64,000 nucleotides of DNA from Pseudomonas putida. Lineage in GTDB: Bacteria > Pseudomonadota > Gammaproteobacteria > Pseudomonadales > Pseudomonadaceae. Positions 42,679 to 50,748 of the stretch are shown one piece after another. The first letter of the stretch is position 1, and every line of letters starts with the position of its first letter. The stretch spans positions 62,001 through 126,000 of the forward strand of contig NZ_JANHLC010000007.1 of NCBI RefSeq assembly GCF_028682395.1, in the 5' to 3' direction. The translations under genes and the position numbers were made by a program. The notes beneath the pieces are model-generated. The model did no database searches, was not told the origin of the DNA, and worked only from the letters and a program-made list of their open reading frames with translations.

Positions 42679-45600
42679 CTACGATTGAGGGCTCGAAGCA
42701 GGCTGATAGACGTGAGCACACTTGTGAATATGCTGGTGGTCTTCGTAGTACTCGTGCAGGTTGTGCGCCTCGGCCGATCGGTGATGAAAGCCACGCTCTC
42801 CCCACATGAGCCACACCAGCGCCTTACCGGACTGCGTCAAGTAGCTTTCAAGAAGGTCACGACGCAGATAGCTGAAAGAGCCACTGACCTGCGAGCCATA
42901 CTCGCCGACTTCGCGGTACAGGGACGCCACCCCTGAATCATCGTGCAAGTCCCATTTGTTGGCGAGGTACCTGAGATTCAAAGCCTCACAGAGTAGTTTA
43001 GAGGGCAGGCTTGCACCGCTGTTCTGATTCACCACGCTGTGGTAGCTCTCCCAGTTGTACTTCTGCACTGGGATGTCGACCGCGACGCCATTATCTGACC
43101 ACCGATCAGCGGACACCATGTATTCGGCGCGGTCGCCCTTCTGCACATCAGCATTAGGTAGTCCCGGAATCGAGGAGAAAGGCATCTCACCCGCATAGGT
43201 GTAGTAGTAGCCTGGCTCCTCCGGAATAGCATCATTGCCGGGATATTCGAGACTAGTGAACAACGTGCACAGACGGTCGACTGCTCCACTGTCCACGAAT
43301 ACACCGCGGAGGAAGGTGAAGACCTGTCGGTCATCAGCGGGAGCGTTTTGTTCGAGGAATCCGTCAAGGACGACCCACGGCCCCGTCAGGCCATCAATCT
43401 CCGCGATCTCGAGGATGCTGCGGTAGTCTGGTTGCGGCCCTCTCACCATCCAGTCACCAGCATCCGTAGGCTGACCACTGAACAAGACTGGGAGCGGCAG
43501 GTCGATGCTCGCGGACTCGAGCGGGAACGTCGGGTCGATGTCCGCATCTGAGGGACGAGCGTCGCGTTCCTCGGCAAGGAGGCCCTGCGCGTACCGGACA
43601 CCCCACATCTCGAAGTAAGCGATCCAGCCGTACTTCTTCCCGTACCTGTCGACCTTATGCTTGTCATTTCCCATACGAGAGTCGGAGTTCATTTGCCGGT
43701 CAACAGCTTCGAACTGCTCAGGGTCATAGCCAAGCACCAGCATTCGCGAAACGATTGCTGGCAGCACCTGCTGGTACTCTGGGTTGAGGTCGTCGTAGTT
43801 CGACCGACTTGGAATCAGTCTCCCAATCGTGTAGTTGCCGAAGTCCATTCGAATCGCCGCGCGTTTCGCACGTTCGACCACCTCCGGAGCGTACTGCGGC
43901 ATATTCGCAAACGGACTGGGTAGATGACTAAACGGCGGAAGGAGATGATCTGCCTCGTCCTCAGACATGCAAGTCGGACCTACCATCCTCGCGATGGCAA
44001 TGATTCCCAAACAATACTGCTGATAGAGAGCGTGCCAAGTAGGATGCGTCGCGCTAGGCGCGAACATCGCTCGATAAATCTCACGCGCGACTCTAGGCAG
44101 TGCCTCACGCATCTCCACAGCATTGATATCCGACCAAGTGGTCAACGCTGCACCGTAGGCTGCGGCAAACATCCGCTCGGGGATGTATGGGTCTGAAACG
44201 GTAATTGATTCCACTGCCAACTGGAAAAACTCCCCAGGCCGCTTGGCTGCGAATTCGTATAAGGTCTTGGTGGCCACGTCGCGCAGGCTTCTGGACGTCG
44301 ACGTCAGCGTCCACATTACCCAGCGCGCCCGCCGGATCTCTCGCTCGTCCAGGTCCCCCAACTTCCACCTGGTCGACAGGAATTCGAAGTCGTCTTCAAC
44401 TTCCTCAGATCTCTCGCGAACCCACTCCGACCAGAAAAGATCGCGCTGCGTATTCGGCATGGCCAACAGCACGCCGTGCAAGAAGTCCATGTCAAACGGA
44501 TGCGCTCTCGCTGCCCTGGTACTTCGAAGTCTCGTGAAGGCAATCCGTGCAAACTGCTTCGATTCCTGCATTGCGAGCGCGAACCGTTCGACCGTCTCCC
44601 GCCCGATGTGCCTTGGGTCTGATTGCGCCGTCAACAACAGAGCGCTCATGATTAGGTTCTCATCCGACAAGTCTTGCCAAAGCTGGCGCCTGTCAAGGCG
44701 TTGCGGATACAGGCCAACCAGAGCCTGGAACACGTCATAGGCGAAGGTATGCGAACCACGCTCACCGAATTGAAAGTGCGCGCGTCCTTCATCGCTTTGC
44801 AGCCACTGCGCCAAGGCCGGCCTGGCAAGCAGGTGGCGCGCTATCATATGTCCGGCCATCAGGTCGTATGAAAACGCGATTCCTTGGCCGCCTTCTCCTG
44901 AGGTCGTTCGAACAAGCACGCCTTCGGACTCCAGCGCGCGAATGACGCTGACGTCCCAACGGCCCACGTCTTGAACTGCCGTCCGAGCAGCTTTGAACTC
45001 CACGCTTCTCGCGTTGCCCTCCCAGAGGAGACCCGCGATCGTCAGCAGCGCATCTTGGACTTCATCTTGATAGATACGATGCGCCGTTGGTGAAAGCTCA
45101 GCAACTCGTTCGGCAACCTTGTTGAAGTGCGCTTCAAACAGGCTTGCAAGCGAACTGGGCAGCGCCTCCACCCCGACAACGTGCTGGCGCCGAGGGTTCG
45201 CCACCTCGCAGAAAACTCTCAGCGTCAACGGGTGCTGCAAGAACTCGATTGGCAGATCCGCGTCGGTGGCGTCGATCTTGTAGTACTCAAAGTACTTGTC
45301 GATTGCCATCTGCGGGTCTTCCTGGAACCCGTTGTGCTCAACTTGAGGAAACTCCTCCGGCAGACACATCTGTGCGAACTCATTGCGCAGAGTGACAACC
45401 AGCATAACGTACGGAAAGTCCTTCAGGAGCTCATCCGCCCGGAAGAGTTCATCCCTCCAGTTTCTCGGGTCTTCTGCCTCATTCAGACCGTCGATGACAA
45501 TTGGGATGCGCTTGCCCGCGCGCTGCCCCGCCGCATCAACGGCCTCAACCAGCCGGTCGAAGCTCTCCGCTGGCCTGCCAGAAATTTTGAAAGCAGACAC

Positions 45601-46713
45601 AAGATCGTCAAGCCCCTGACCTGCATGAAGATTCTTGCCCAGCAGCAAGACACCACCGGGGAGGTCTCCGTCTGGCTGTGTCACCTTGACGGCAAGCTCG
45701 GATTTTCCTTCACCCGCAGCTGCAAGCACAGCCACGGCTCGAACACCGATCGATCTCTCCAGACTGAGCTGCGCCGACGAAACTGCGTGGAAGTCCGCGA
45801 CCAGATTCGCGGTTAATGGAGCCCCACCTGAACGAGCCCCACGCAGCTTCGAGAGAAGCCTGTCGTAGCGCACCGGTTGCGGCGAGTTCGCCGCCAGCAT
45901 TTGATGTACAGCGTCGAAGTCGCCCTTGCCGAGCGCTGTATGCAGGTCATCTAGCAGGCCAGCCAATCCGATGGCTCTAGCCAAGAGCGAGTCGACTTCG
46001 GCCTTGAGTTCGGCTTTGAGTTGCCCCGTGAGCGAAGCGATGTCCGCGCAATTCGTTTTGAGGGCACTTGAGAGTTTCTCCAGTGAGTCCCACGCACCCT
46101 GGCCGCCCAGATTCCTGAGCACCTTCTGTTCTGCTCCAACGACAACATGAACTTCCTGCTGGTATCGGCGCTTGAATGGAGCTGCAGCGAGCCTATGCTG
46201 CTCAGCAAGTAGCGCAGGCGTCAGAACGAGCTCGCCGAAGTAGGTTTCTCGAAGTAGTGCTCCCGGCCCCACCAGGAGGTCTTCGATGTCCGTTGCCGTC
46301 AGCAGCTCCAACTTCAACTCGGGGAAGCGGTCTTTCTCAAGCGCGAAGAACCACTCTTGGTCCCCCTTTGTAAGCGTGTGGTGCGTCCAAAGCTTCCAAT
46401 CGGTCACACCTGGGACATGCTGGCGCGTCTTCTCCATGCCCTCGATGATCTTTTGTTTGCGTGTGGCCCCCAAGCCTTGTCCGTTTGCCAGCTCATACCA
46501 TTTGCATTGCCAGCCAATCCAGCGAGGCGGCGATCCGAGATCACAAGACTCCGTCAGTTGAAGATGAAACTCCACACCAGGCTGGTTTGCGAGTTGCTTG
46601 AAGCGACCGTAGTGTCCGTAGTGTCGGCGCACCAGAGAGCGGCAAAGCTTCTCGAAGTTTTCGTCCGCGGCTCCAGGTAGCTCGCTGAATACATCCCAAT
46701 TTGCTGCAGGCAT
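42679..46713 (-). CDS. Large nuclease/STAND-type ATPase, candidate defence effector
   Basis: A 1344-residue protein. Residues 1-170 resemble an Mrr-like PD-(D/E)xK nuclease: E21 in ENFEKLCRSLV, GVEFH with E48, and GWQCKW with Q69 and K71. A helical segment follows (about 200-320). The NTPase module has Walker A AAAGEGKSEL (Lys337, Ser338), Walker B PIVIDGLNEAED (Asp408, Asn411, Glu412) and sensor-like VVTLRNEF, as in STAND and AAA-like signalling ATPases. The last 700 residues are mostly helical and probably sense a trigger. This is the plan of Avs antiphage sensors, but I cannot assign an Avs type. The ATG follows the DUF6375 gene after 14 bp, with AGGGAAA upstream. Third gene of a radical SAM operon. 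Confidence 0.78.
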   Translation of the reverse strand: MPAANWDVFSELPGAADENFEKLCRSLVRRHYGHYGRFKQLANQPGVEFHLQLTESCDLGSPPRWIGWQCKWYELANGQGLGATRKQKIIEGMEKTRQHVPGVTDWKLWTHHTLTKGDQEWFFALEKDRFPELKLELLTATDIEDLLVGPGALLRETYFGELVLTPALLAEQHRLAAAPFKRRYQQEVHVVVGAEQKVLRNLGGQGAWDSLEKLSSALKTNCADIASLTGQLKAELKAEVDSLLARAIGLAGLLDDLHTALGKGDFDAVHQMLAANSPQPVRYDRLLSKLRGARSGGAPLTANLVADFHAVSSAQLSLERSIGVRAVAVLAAAGEGKSELAVKVTQPDGDLPGGVLLLGKNLHAGQGLDDLVSAFKISGRPAESFDRLVEAVDAAGQRAGKRIPIVIDGLNEAEDPRNWRDELFRADELLKDFPYVMLVVTLRNEFAQMCLPEEFPQVEHNGFQEDPQMAIDKYFEYYKIDATDADLPIEFLQHPLTLRVFCEVANPRRQHVVGVEALPSSLASLFEAHFNKVAERVAELSPTAHRIYQDEVQDALLTIAGLLWEGNARSVEFKAARTAVQDVGRWDVSVIRALESEGVLVRTTSGEGGQGIAFSYDLMAGHMIARHLLARPALAQWLQSDEGRAHFQFGERGSHTFAYDVFQALVGLYPQRLDRRQLWQDLSDENLIMSALLLTAQSDPRHIGRETVERFALAMQESKQFARIAFTRLRSTRAARAHPFDMDFLHGVLLAMPNTQRDLFWSEWVRERSEEVEDDFEFLSTRWKLGDLDEREIRRARWVMWTLTSTSRSLRDVATKTLYEFAAKRPGEFFQLAVESITVSDPYIPERMFAAAYGAALTTWSDINAVEMREALPRVAREIYRAMFAPSATHPTWHALYQQYCLGIIAIARMVGPTCMSEDEADHLLPPFSHLPSPFANMPQYAPEVVERAKRAAIRMDFGNYTIGRLIPSRSNYDDLNPEYQQVLPAIVSRMLVLGYDPEQFEAVDRQMNSDSRMGNDKHKVDRYGKKYGWIAYFEMWGVRYAQGLLAEERDARPSDADIDPTFPLESASIDLPLPVLFSGQPTDAGDWMVRGPQPDYRSILEIAEIDGLTGPWVVLDGFLEQNAPADDRQVFTFLRGVFVDSGAVDRLCTLFTSLEYPGNDAIPEEPGYYYTYAGEMPFSSIPGLPNADVQKGDRAEYMVSADRWSDNGVAVDIPVQKYNWESYHSVVNQNSGASLPSKLLCEALNLRYLANKWDLHDDSGVASLYREVGEYGSQVSGSFSYLRRDLLESYLTQSGKALVWLMWGERGFHHRSAEAHNLHEYYEDHQHIHKCAHVYQPASSPQS

Positions 46714-46727
46714 TGGCGTTTTCCCTG

Positions 46728-47135
46728 TCAGCTGGCATCGGCAGAATCGGACGGGTAGTCGTGCGCAGAGAAGACCTCGACCTTAGCCCCAGCCTCAATG
46801 AAGAGCTTCACGAACGCAGACACCTCCGCCTCGTCAGTTGTGACAGTGATTCTATCGCCTTCACGCGAGAGGTGATGATCGGATACCAACTGGCCGAGAT
46901 CAGCCGGACCTAACGTGTTGAGGTTCAGACTGCACAGCAACGAGAGCATGTCATCTGAAAATCTCTGATTCTCAGGTTTAGCAAAAGGGATGGAGTAGCT
47001 GTCGTCTTTAGCAGATTGAGCACTGAGCTTGCCAATGTCCCTCTCGACCTTCTCGGCGTCTTGGGCTCGCTTGAACTTGCCGATGAGAACCAGGTTCATC
47101 GAATGCTCAGACCCGTATCCGTTCCAAATCTTCAT
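46728..47135 (-). CDS. Small DUF6375-type protein
   Basis: A 135-residue protein starting MKIWNGYGSEHSMNLVLIGK, which I recall as the DUF6375 pattern; the function is unknown. The first half looks like a small alpha/beta domain (MNLVLIGKFKRAQDAEKVERD), and the second contains REGDRITVTTDEAEVSAFVK and AGAKVEVFSAHDYP. No catalytic motif is seen. It overlaps the radical SAM stop as ATGA and precedes the ATPase gene by 14 bp, so the three proteins are likely made together. It may be the substrate or partner of the radical SAM enzyme. Confidence 0.72.
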   Translation of the reverse strand: MKIWNGYGSEHSMNLVLIGKFKRAQDAEKVERDIGKLSAQSAKDDSYSIPFAKPENQRFSDDMLSLLCSLNLNTLGPADLGQLVSDHHLSREGDRITVTTDEAEVSAFVKLFIEAGAKVEVFSAHDYPSDSADAS

Positions 47136-48049
47136 GATTGCGTTTTTCCTTGGACCTCGAAGGTATTTTTGAGTCGCTGAAGCGCTGACAGAACACCTAC
47201 GTCTGCAATCGTCGCACCGATGGGCGAGTAAGAACTCGCGCGAAGCATGCCGGATGCATCAATGTGCGCATAGGCCTGAAGGCCTCGTTCATCGGGAAGC
47301 GGGTCGCAGGTAGGCAGTCCTGAAGCCCCCGCCTCACTGACCGCTAGACGAACCTTACCTCTGTAGTTAGAGACCCAGTCCTGAAGGTCTCGGCCGACTA
47401 CTCCATTCATGCTTGCGACCGCGGCTGATGCTTGCTGAGGAAGCAACAGCAATTCGCTAGCTCCAACGTTTTGCGCGAGCTCACTCATCGCGTCAAGTTC
47501 TGCAACAGTGCGCTCGTTGACCACGACGTTGAGCCCAAAGGGCGACAAGGTCGCAACCGACTCTATGCCTCTGAGCAGGCTGGAAAACTGCTTCCCGCGC
47601 TGTTCTTCATAGGTGCGACCGATCCCGTCGACGCTGATACGTGCGAAGTGGATCGAGCCCTTGAGGCGCTCGACCAGCCGTGGCGTCAGGCGATGACCGT
47701 GAGTCGTGAATGTGACCGCGAGCTGAGTCTCCCCCGCAACCTGTTTGCATATGTCGGCGAAGTCAGGGTGCAGCGTAGGCTCGCCGCCGCCAAATCCGAC
47801 GCCGAGGCATCCCTCAATATCCAGTTCTTTCAACCAGCCGACCACCTGATCGATATGCAGTGACGCCTTGTGCTTCGGCGCGTAGCAGTATGCACAGTGA
47901 AGGTCGCAGACATTGGTGAGTGCAACGGATACCTGACGGGGGGATGTCGACCAAACTGCCTCTTCCGGGCGCAGCTCGTCCAGCAGGAGATTCAGGCCTG
48001 AAACTCTATCGAAAAGATGCACCCCGTTTGGGCCGTTTCTGGATTTCAT
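47132..48049 (-). CDS. Radical SAM enzyme of the defence-like operon
   Basis: A 305-residue radical SAM protein. The cluster motif is CDLHCAYC (Cys48, Cys52, Cys55), in the MoaA/SPASM-like pattern, with the GGGEP SAM motif (GFGGGEPTLHP). The barrel continues with LAVTFTTHGHRL and FARISVDGIGRTYEEQRG. The C-terminal part has only one cysteine (LPTCDPLP) where SPASM or Twitch domains bind extra clusters, so no auxiliary cluster is evident. It is not viperin: the sequence order differs and the GGGEP block is MoaA-like. First gene of a tight three-gene operon with a DUF6375 protein and a nuclease/STAND ATPase. Confidence 0.82.
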   Translation of the reverse strand: MKSRNGPNGVHLFDRVSGLNLLLDELRPEEAVWSTSPRQVSVALTNVCDLHCAYCYAPKHKASLHIDQVVGWLKELDIEGCLGVGFGGGEPTLHPDFADICKQVAGETQLAVTFTTHGHRLTPRLVERLKGSIHFARISVDGIGRTYEEQRGKQFSSLLRGIESVATLSPFGLNVVVNERTVAELDAMSELAQNVGASELLLLPQQASAAVASMNGVVGRDLQDWVSNYRGKVRLAVSEAGASGLPTCDPLPDERGLQAYAHIDASGMLRASSYSPIGATIADVGVLSALQRLKNTFEVQGKTQS

Positions 48050-48461
48050 AAGACATTATCACCGAAAGCAGTTCCACCTTAAATGGGTCATCTAAGGCCA
48101 GCATTCATAGGCCTCACCAGCCACATCCTCCTTAATCGTACCAATTCTGTACCATTCGGCCTGAGACAAGCCTTGACTACCAACGTCTGCTTTCGGCCAG
48201 AAGCAGCTGCTGATGGAATGCGTATTCAGACAAGGGCACTCGTTCATGTAACTTCAAAATGAGGCCCAGGAGAGTTTACGCAACTAATGGCGACAAACTG
48301 TAAAGGATTGCCGCAGCTGTTTGCTTGAGGCCCGTGCCGCCCTGTGCCAAGACACGCTACTCCTACTTTCGGATATGCGCGTAGTGATACCGCGAGAACA
48401 TACTCAAGAATTCAGGTGCCGATGTAGCCCGTCCTGCCTTTACCAGCCTATGTTCCACAGG
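48050..48461. other. Intergenic region between the two defence operons
   Basis: About 410 bases with no gene seen. It contains the radical SAM operon promoter and a copy of the short repeat (48182-48198). Codon-like content is absent in all frames as far as I can read. Confidence 0.4.
48182..48198 (-). repeat. Short repeat, copy 2
   Basis: AACGTCTGCTTTCGGCC matches the reverse complement of the copy at 42380-42403 in 16 of 17 bases. The following AGAAGCAG makes the local sequence partly self-complementary. Confidence 0.55.
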
Positions 48462-49430
48462 TTAGGGCACTGGCTCCACTAAGTCCTTGCTATCCGCGTC
48501 ATATTCAAATTGCGTCAACTCAGACTTTAGGTAGTCATCATTAAGCAGCTTCATAAAGAAGTTTTGAGATGTTTTGGTATCCAAGACAATCTGCGTCTCC
48601 GCGGCATTTATCTTTATCTTCTTACTCAAACTATGATGCTGCTTAATAAACTGAATAATCTGATCATTTACGACGGTTTCAAGAACCCGAGAATGGGAAA
48701 TTGCTCTGATTACCTTTCGAGCGAACGTCACATCCCCTTGGGTAGTAATCCTAACCTCCAATGCGGCAACATCCTCAATAATATTTCTGGCAGTAAGCGT
48801 GGCAAGTTTTACACAGGCATCAGCCTTCACCGCCTCTTTGAAGCCAAAAAACTTCTCAAGAACCTTGAAGTTCGTCACAAACACATCAGCACCATCATAA
48901 ATAAAATCAACGGTGTGGCCCATCCGAATGATGTCTTGATCAAGTTTCTCAAAGCGATCCTGTGCGATACCTGCACGGAGCAAGCTAAAGCCATTTCTGC
49001 GATAAGTATTAGTGGGGTAGTGATGCTTGTAGATAGATAAGCTCTCATTCCCATTTCCCAATACGACCACGATAGCCTTCAAAGCAGTCACTTGGTCATT
49101 CGCATGATTGAAATCTGGGATGGTGCCAGGTGAATCAAGCGTTTCAATGAACGCATTCAGTTGGGGTGGATAGTCTACAAGATCATAGCGAAAGATAGCA
49201 TCTTGGCGCAGATCAACTGCAGTAAGATCTCTTAAAACGTAATTATCTTCAAAGAACTCACTCAGCTCAAGTTTAACTTCCGCTGTTAAGGCGCGCTGGG
49301 CATCAGCTGAAAGCTCTACCTTACGAACGATGAATGTATTTTGATCTTTCAAAATGAAGAACATAATACCTACGGTGTGATCATCACCTGCCAGGTTTTC
49401 TGCGGTCAACCGCAATGCATCAATGCTCAT
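48462..49430 (-). CDS. kwaB: KwaB, Kiwa antiphage system (DUF4868)
   Basis: A 322-residue protein matching KwaB, the DNA-binding DUF4868 component of the Kiwa defence system, which acts with the membrane protein KwaA against phage DNA. Typical blocks are LKAIVVVLGNGNESLSIYKH, YRRNGFSLLRAG, DFIYDGADVFVTNFKVLEKF and FARKVIRAISHSRVLETVV, then a C-terminal VLDTKTSQNFFMKLLNDDYL. It overlaps kwaA by ATGA. AT-rich codons differ from the core genes. It lies just upstream of the radical SAM operon, in the same direction. Confidence 0.88.
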   Translation of the reverse strand: MSIDALRLTAENLAGDDHTVGIMFFILKDQNTFIVRKVELSADAQRALTAEVKLELSEFFEDNYVLRDLTAVDLRQDAIFRYDLVDYPPQLNAFIETLDSPGTIPDFNHANDQVTALKAIVVVLGNGNESLSIYKHHYPTNTYRRNGFSLLRAGIAQDRFEKLDQDIIRMGHTVDFIYDGADVFVTNFKVLEKFFGFKEAVKADACVKLATLTARNIIEDVAALEVRITTQGDVTFARKVIRAISHSRVLETVVNDQIIQFIKQHHSLSKKIKINAAETQIVLDTKTSQNFFMKLLNDDYLKSELTQFEYDADSKDLVEPVP

Positions 49431-50017
49431 GCCTTCCTTCCAGATACGAATTTCTCGTCAATATTGGTAAATACAACCTTGTCTAGCTCGCTGATTCGCT
49501 GAGTGGTAATCATTACTTTGCTAGCCCCATCGACCTCCAGCTTATAAAGCCTGAAGCCGAGTATTGCCAATGTCGGGTTGGCATAAAACTTATCGGTCTT
49601 TACGTAAATCTGCCCAATTACAAACAATAGAATGAACAGAGCAATAATGTAACGGATGTTATCTAGGTTAAAACAGATGAGAGGGACAATGTAGGTTGTT
49701 AGAAAGGTAAGGTGCTCGTAGCTTAAGTCTTCCACCTTTTTAGCCACAACGGGCAGACCGACATTTGACTCGATTCTATATTTGAAACGAGTGTAGCAAA
49801 TCGCCACAACACCAATAAGCACTAGAGAAATTATAGGGAGGACGTTGGTACTGACCAGTACCCAGGTACCGATATAATTACAATTAGGTCCAAAGCAGAC
49901 AGGGACATCAACTTTGACTACGATCATCAAAACGAACAAAAGCCAGAGCGAAATAACGTAAAGCTCGAACTTCATCACGGCCTGGCGAAACTGCAACTGC
50001 CGCTCCTGACTTCCCAT
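49427..50017 (-). CDS. kwaA: KwaA, Kiwa antiphage system membrane sensor
   Basis: A 196-residue inner-membrane protein with four membrane segments (about residues 17-34, 52-74, 103-118 and 120-137) and a cytoplasmic tail. It matches KwaA, the sensor that detects injection at the membrane and works with KwaB. The first loop has two cysteines (VCFGPNCNYIG) that could pair outside the membrane. The annotated ATG at 50017 is weakly supported by a ribosome site; an in-frame ATG at 49975 (MKFELYVIS) is an alternative. kwaB overlaps its stop. Confidence 0.87.
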   Translation of the reverse strand: MGSQERQLQFRQAVMKFELYVISLWLLFVLMIVVKVDVPVCFGPNCNYIGTWVLVSTNVLPIISLVLIGVVAICYTRFKYRIESNVGLPVVAKKVEDLSYEHLTFLTTYIVPLICFNLDNIRYIIALFILLFVIGQIYVKTDKFYANPTLAILGFRLYKLEVDGASKVMITTQRISELDKVVFTNIDEKFVSGRKA

Positions 50018-50217
50018 CTAGTACCCACTCCCTGGCGAGGGGCACCGAACGATTCGCTGCCCCTTGCGCAGACTAGCATAATGATGGCACCGGAAGGGAT
50101 GTCTCCGCCTTATCACTTATTAGCCGATGCCTGCAAATGGATGAGCGCCTGGACACTACGAAGGTATTGCTGTGGATGCTCGCGATTCAAAGGCCTGTGA
50201 TAGAGCCACTCGCTCTA

Positions 50218-50518
50218 GGCTCTGTATGAAAACCTTTGAAATTCCGCCACCGCCCCAGCCCACCTGAGTTTCCGTAGAGTTCTAGCCTTTTCAGCGCGGA
50301 ACTCTGCCATGCCCAAACAGCGATACGAAATCTCCGACGCCGACTGGGAGCTAGTCGCAGACCTCTTCAATACGCCGCGTCGCACGGGACGCCCACGTGC
50401 CGATGATCGATTGATGCTTAACGGCGTGTTCTGGGGGCTTTGCTCCGGCGCAACCTGGCGAGACATGCCTGAGCGATATGGCCCATGGTCCACGGTTTAT
50501 AAGCGATTTCGAGATTAG
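50218..50518 (+). mobile_element. IS5-family fragment, left end
   Basis: GGCTCTGTATGAAAACCT at 50218 looks like the terminal inverted repeat of an IS5/IS427-group element, about 90 bp upstream of a transposase start. Only the first part of the element remains; no matching right end was seen. Confidence 0.55.
50309..50518 (+). pseudogene. IS5-family transposase, N-terminal fragment
   Basis: Sixty-nine codons from the ATG read PKQRYEISDADWELVADLF, then RTGRPRADDRLMLNGVFWGL and GATWRDMPERYGPWSTVYKR, the DUF4096-type N-terminus of IS5/IS427 transposases. It stops at RFRD, where the full proteins continue for about 200 residues with the DDE core. Not functional by itself. It marks the right edge of the defence island. 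Confidence 0.85.
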
Positions 50519-50570
50519 CGAAATCAGGGCACGTTCAATTGGCCGTTGCTGGTCCATATCAGTCGATGCT

Positions 50571-50594
50571 AAATGTCCGCTTCTGGCCGATTGC
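50571..50594 (-). repeat. Short repeat, copy 3
   Basis: AAATGTCCGCTTCTGGCCGA and the next four bases are the imperfect reverse complement of the copy at 42380-42403 (20 of 24 by my count). It lies between the IS5 fragment and the MFS gene. Confidence 0.6.
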
Positions 50595-50748
50595 AGTCTC
50601 TTGACTGTGTGCCTGGCGAACCCAAACCGGCAGTGTTGCGTGGCAGTTGAAATATGCCGATAGGATAAGTGAGTGTTCGAACGGTGCCGGTGCTGCCGGA
50701 CAGTGGGGTAGGATTTAGACGGCCATCCCATCTTCGAGAGCTTTAGGC

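Noticed and set aside
42679..46713. Assignment to a specific Avs type
   Set aside because: The nuclease plus STAND plan fits in general, but I cannot place the sequence in one Avs group by eye, and the radical SAM and DUF6375 partners are not part of known Avs systems.
47132..48049. Prokaryotic viperin
   Set aside because: The radical SAM protein has a MoaA-like GGGEP block and lacks the sequence order of viperins; no nucleotide-kinase partner is adjacent.
42235..50748. Integrative element with tRNA attachment site
   Set aside because: No integrase and no tRNA gene at either edge; only short repeats and an IS5 fragment are visible.
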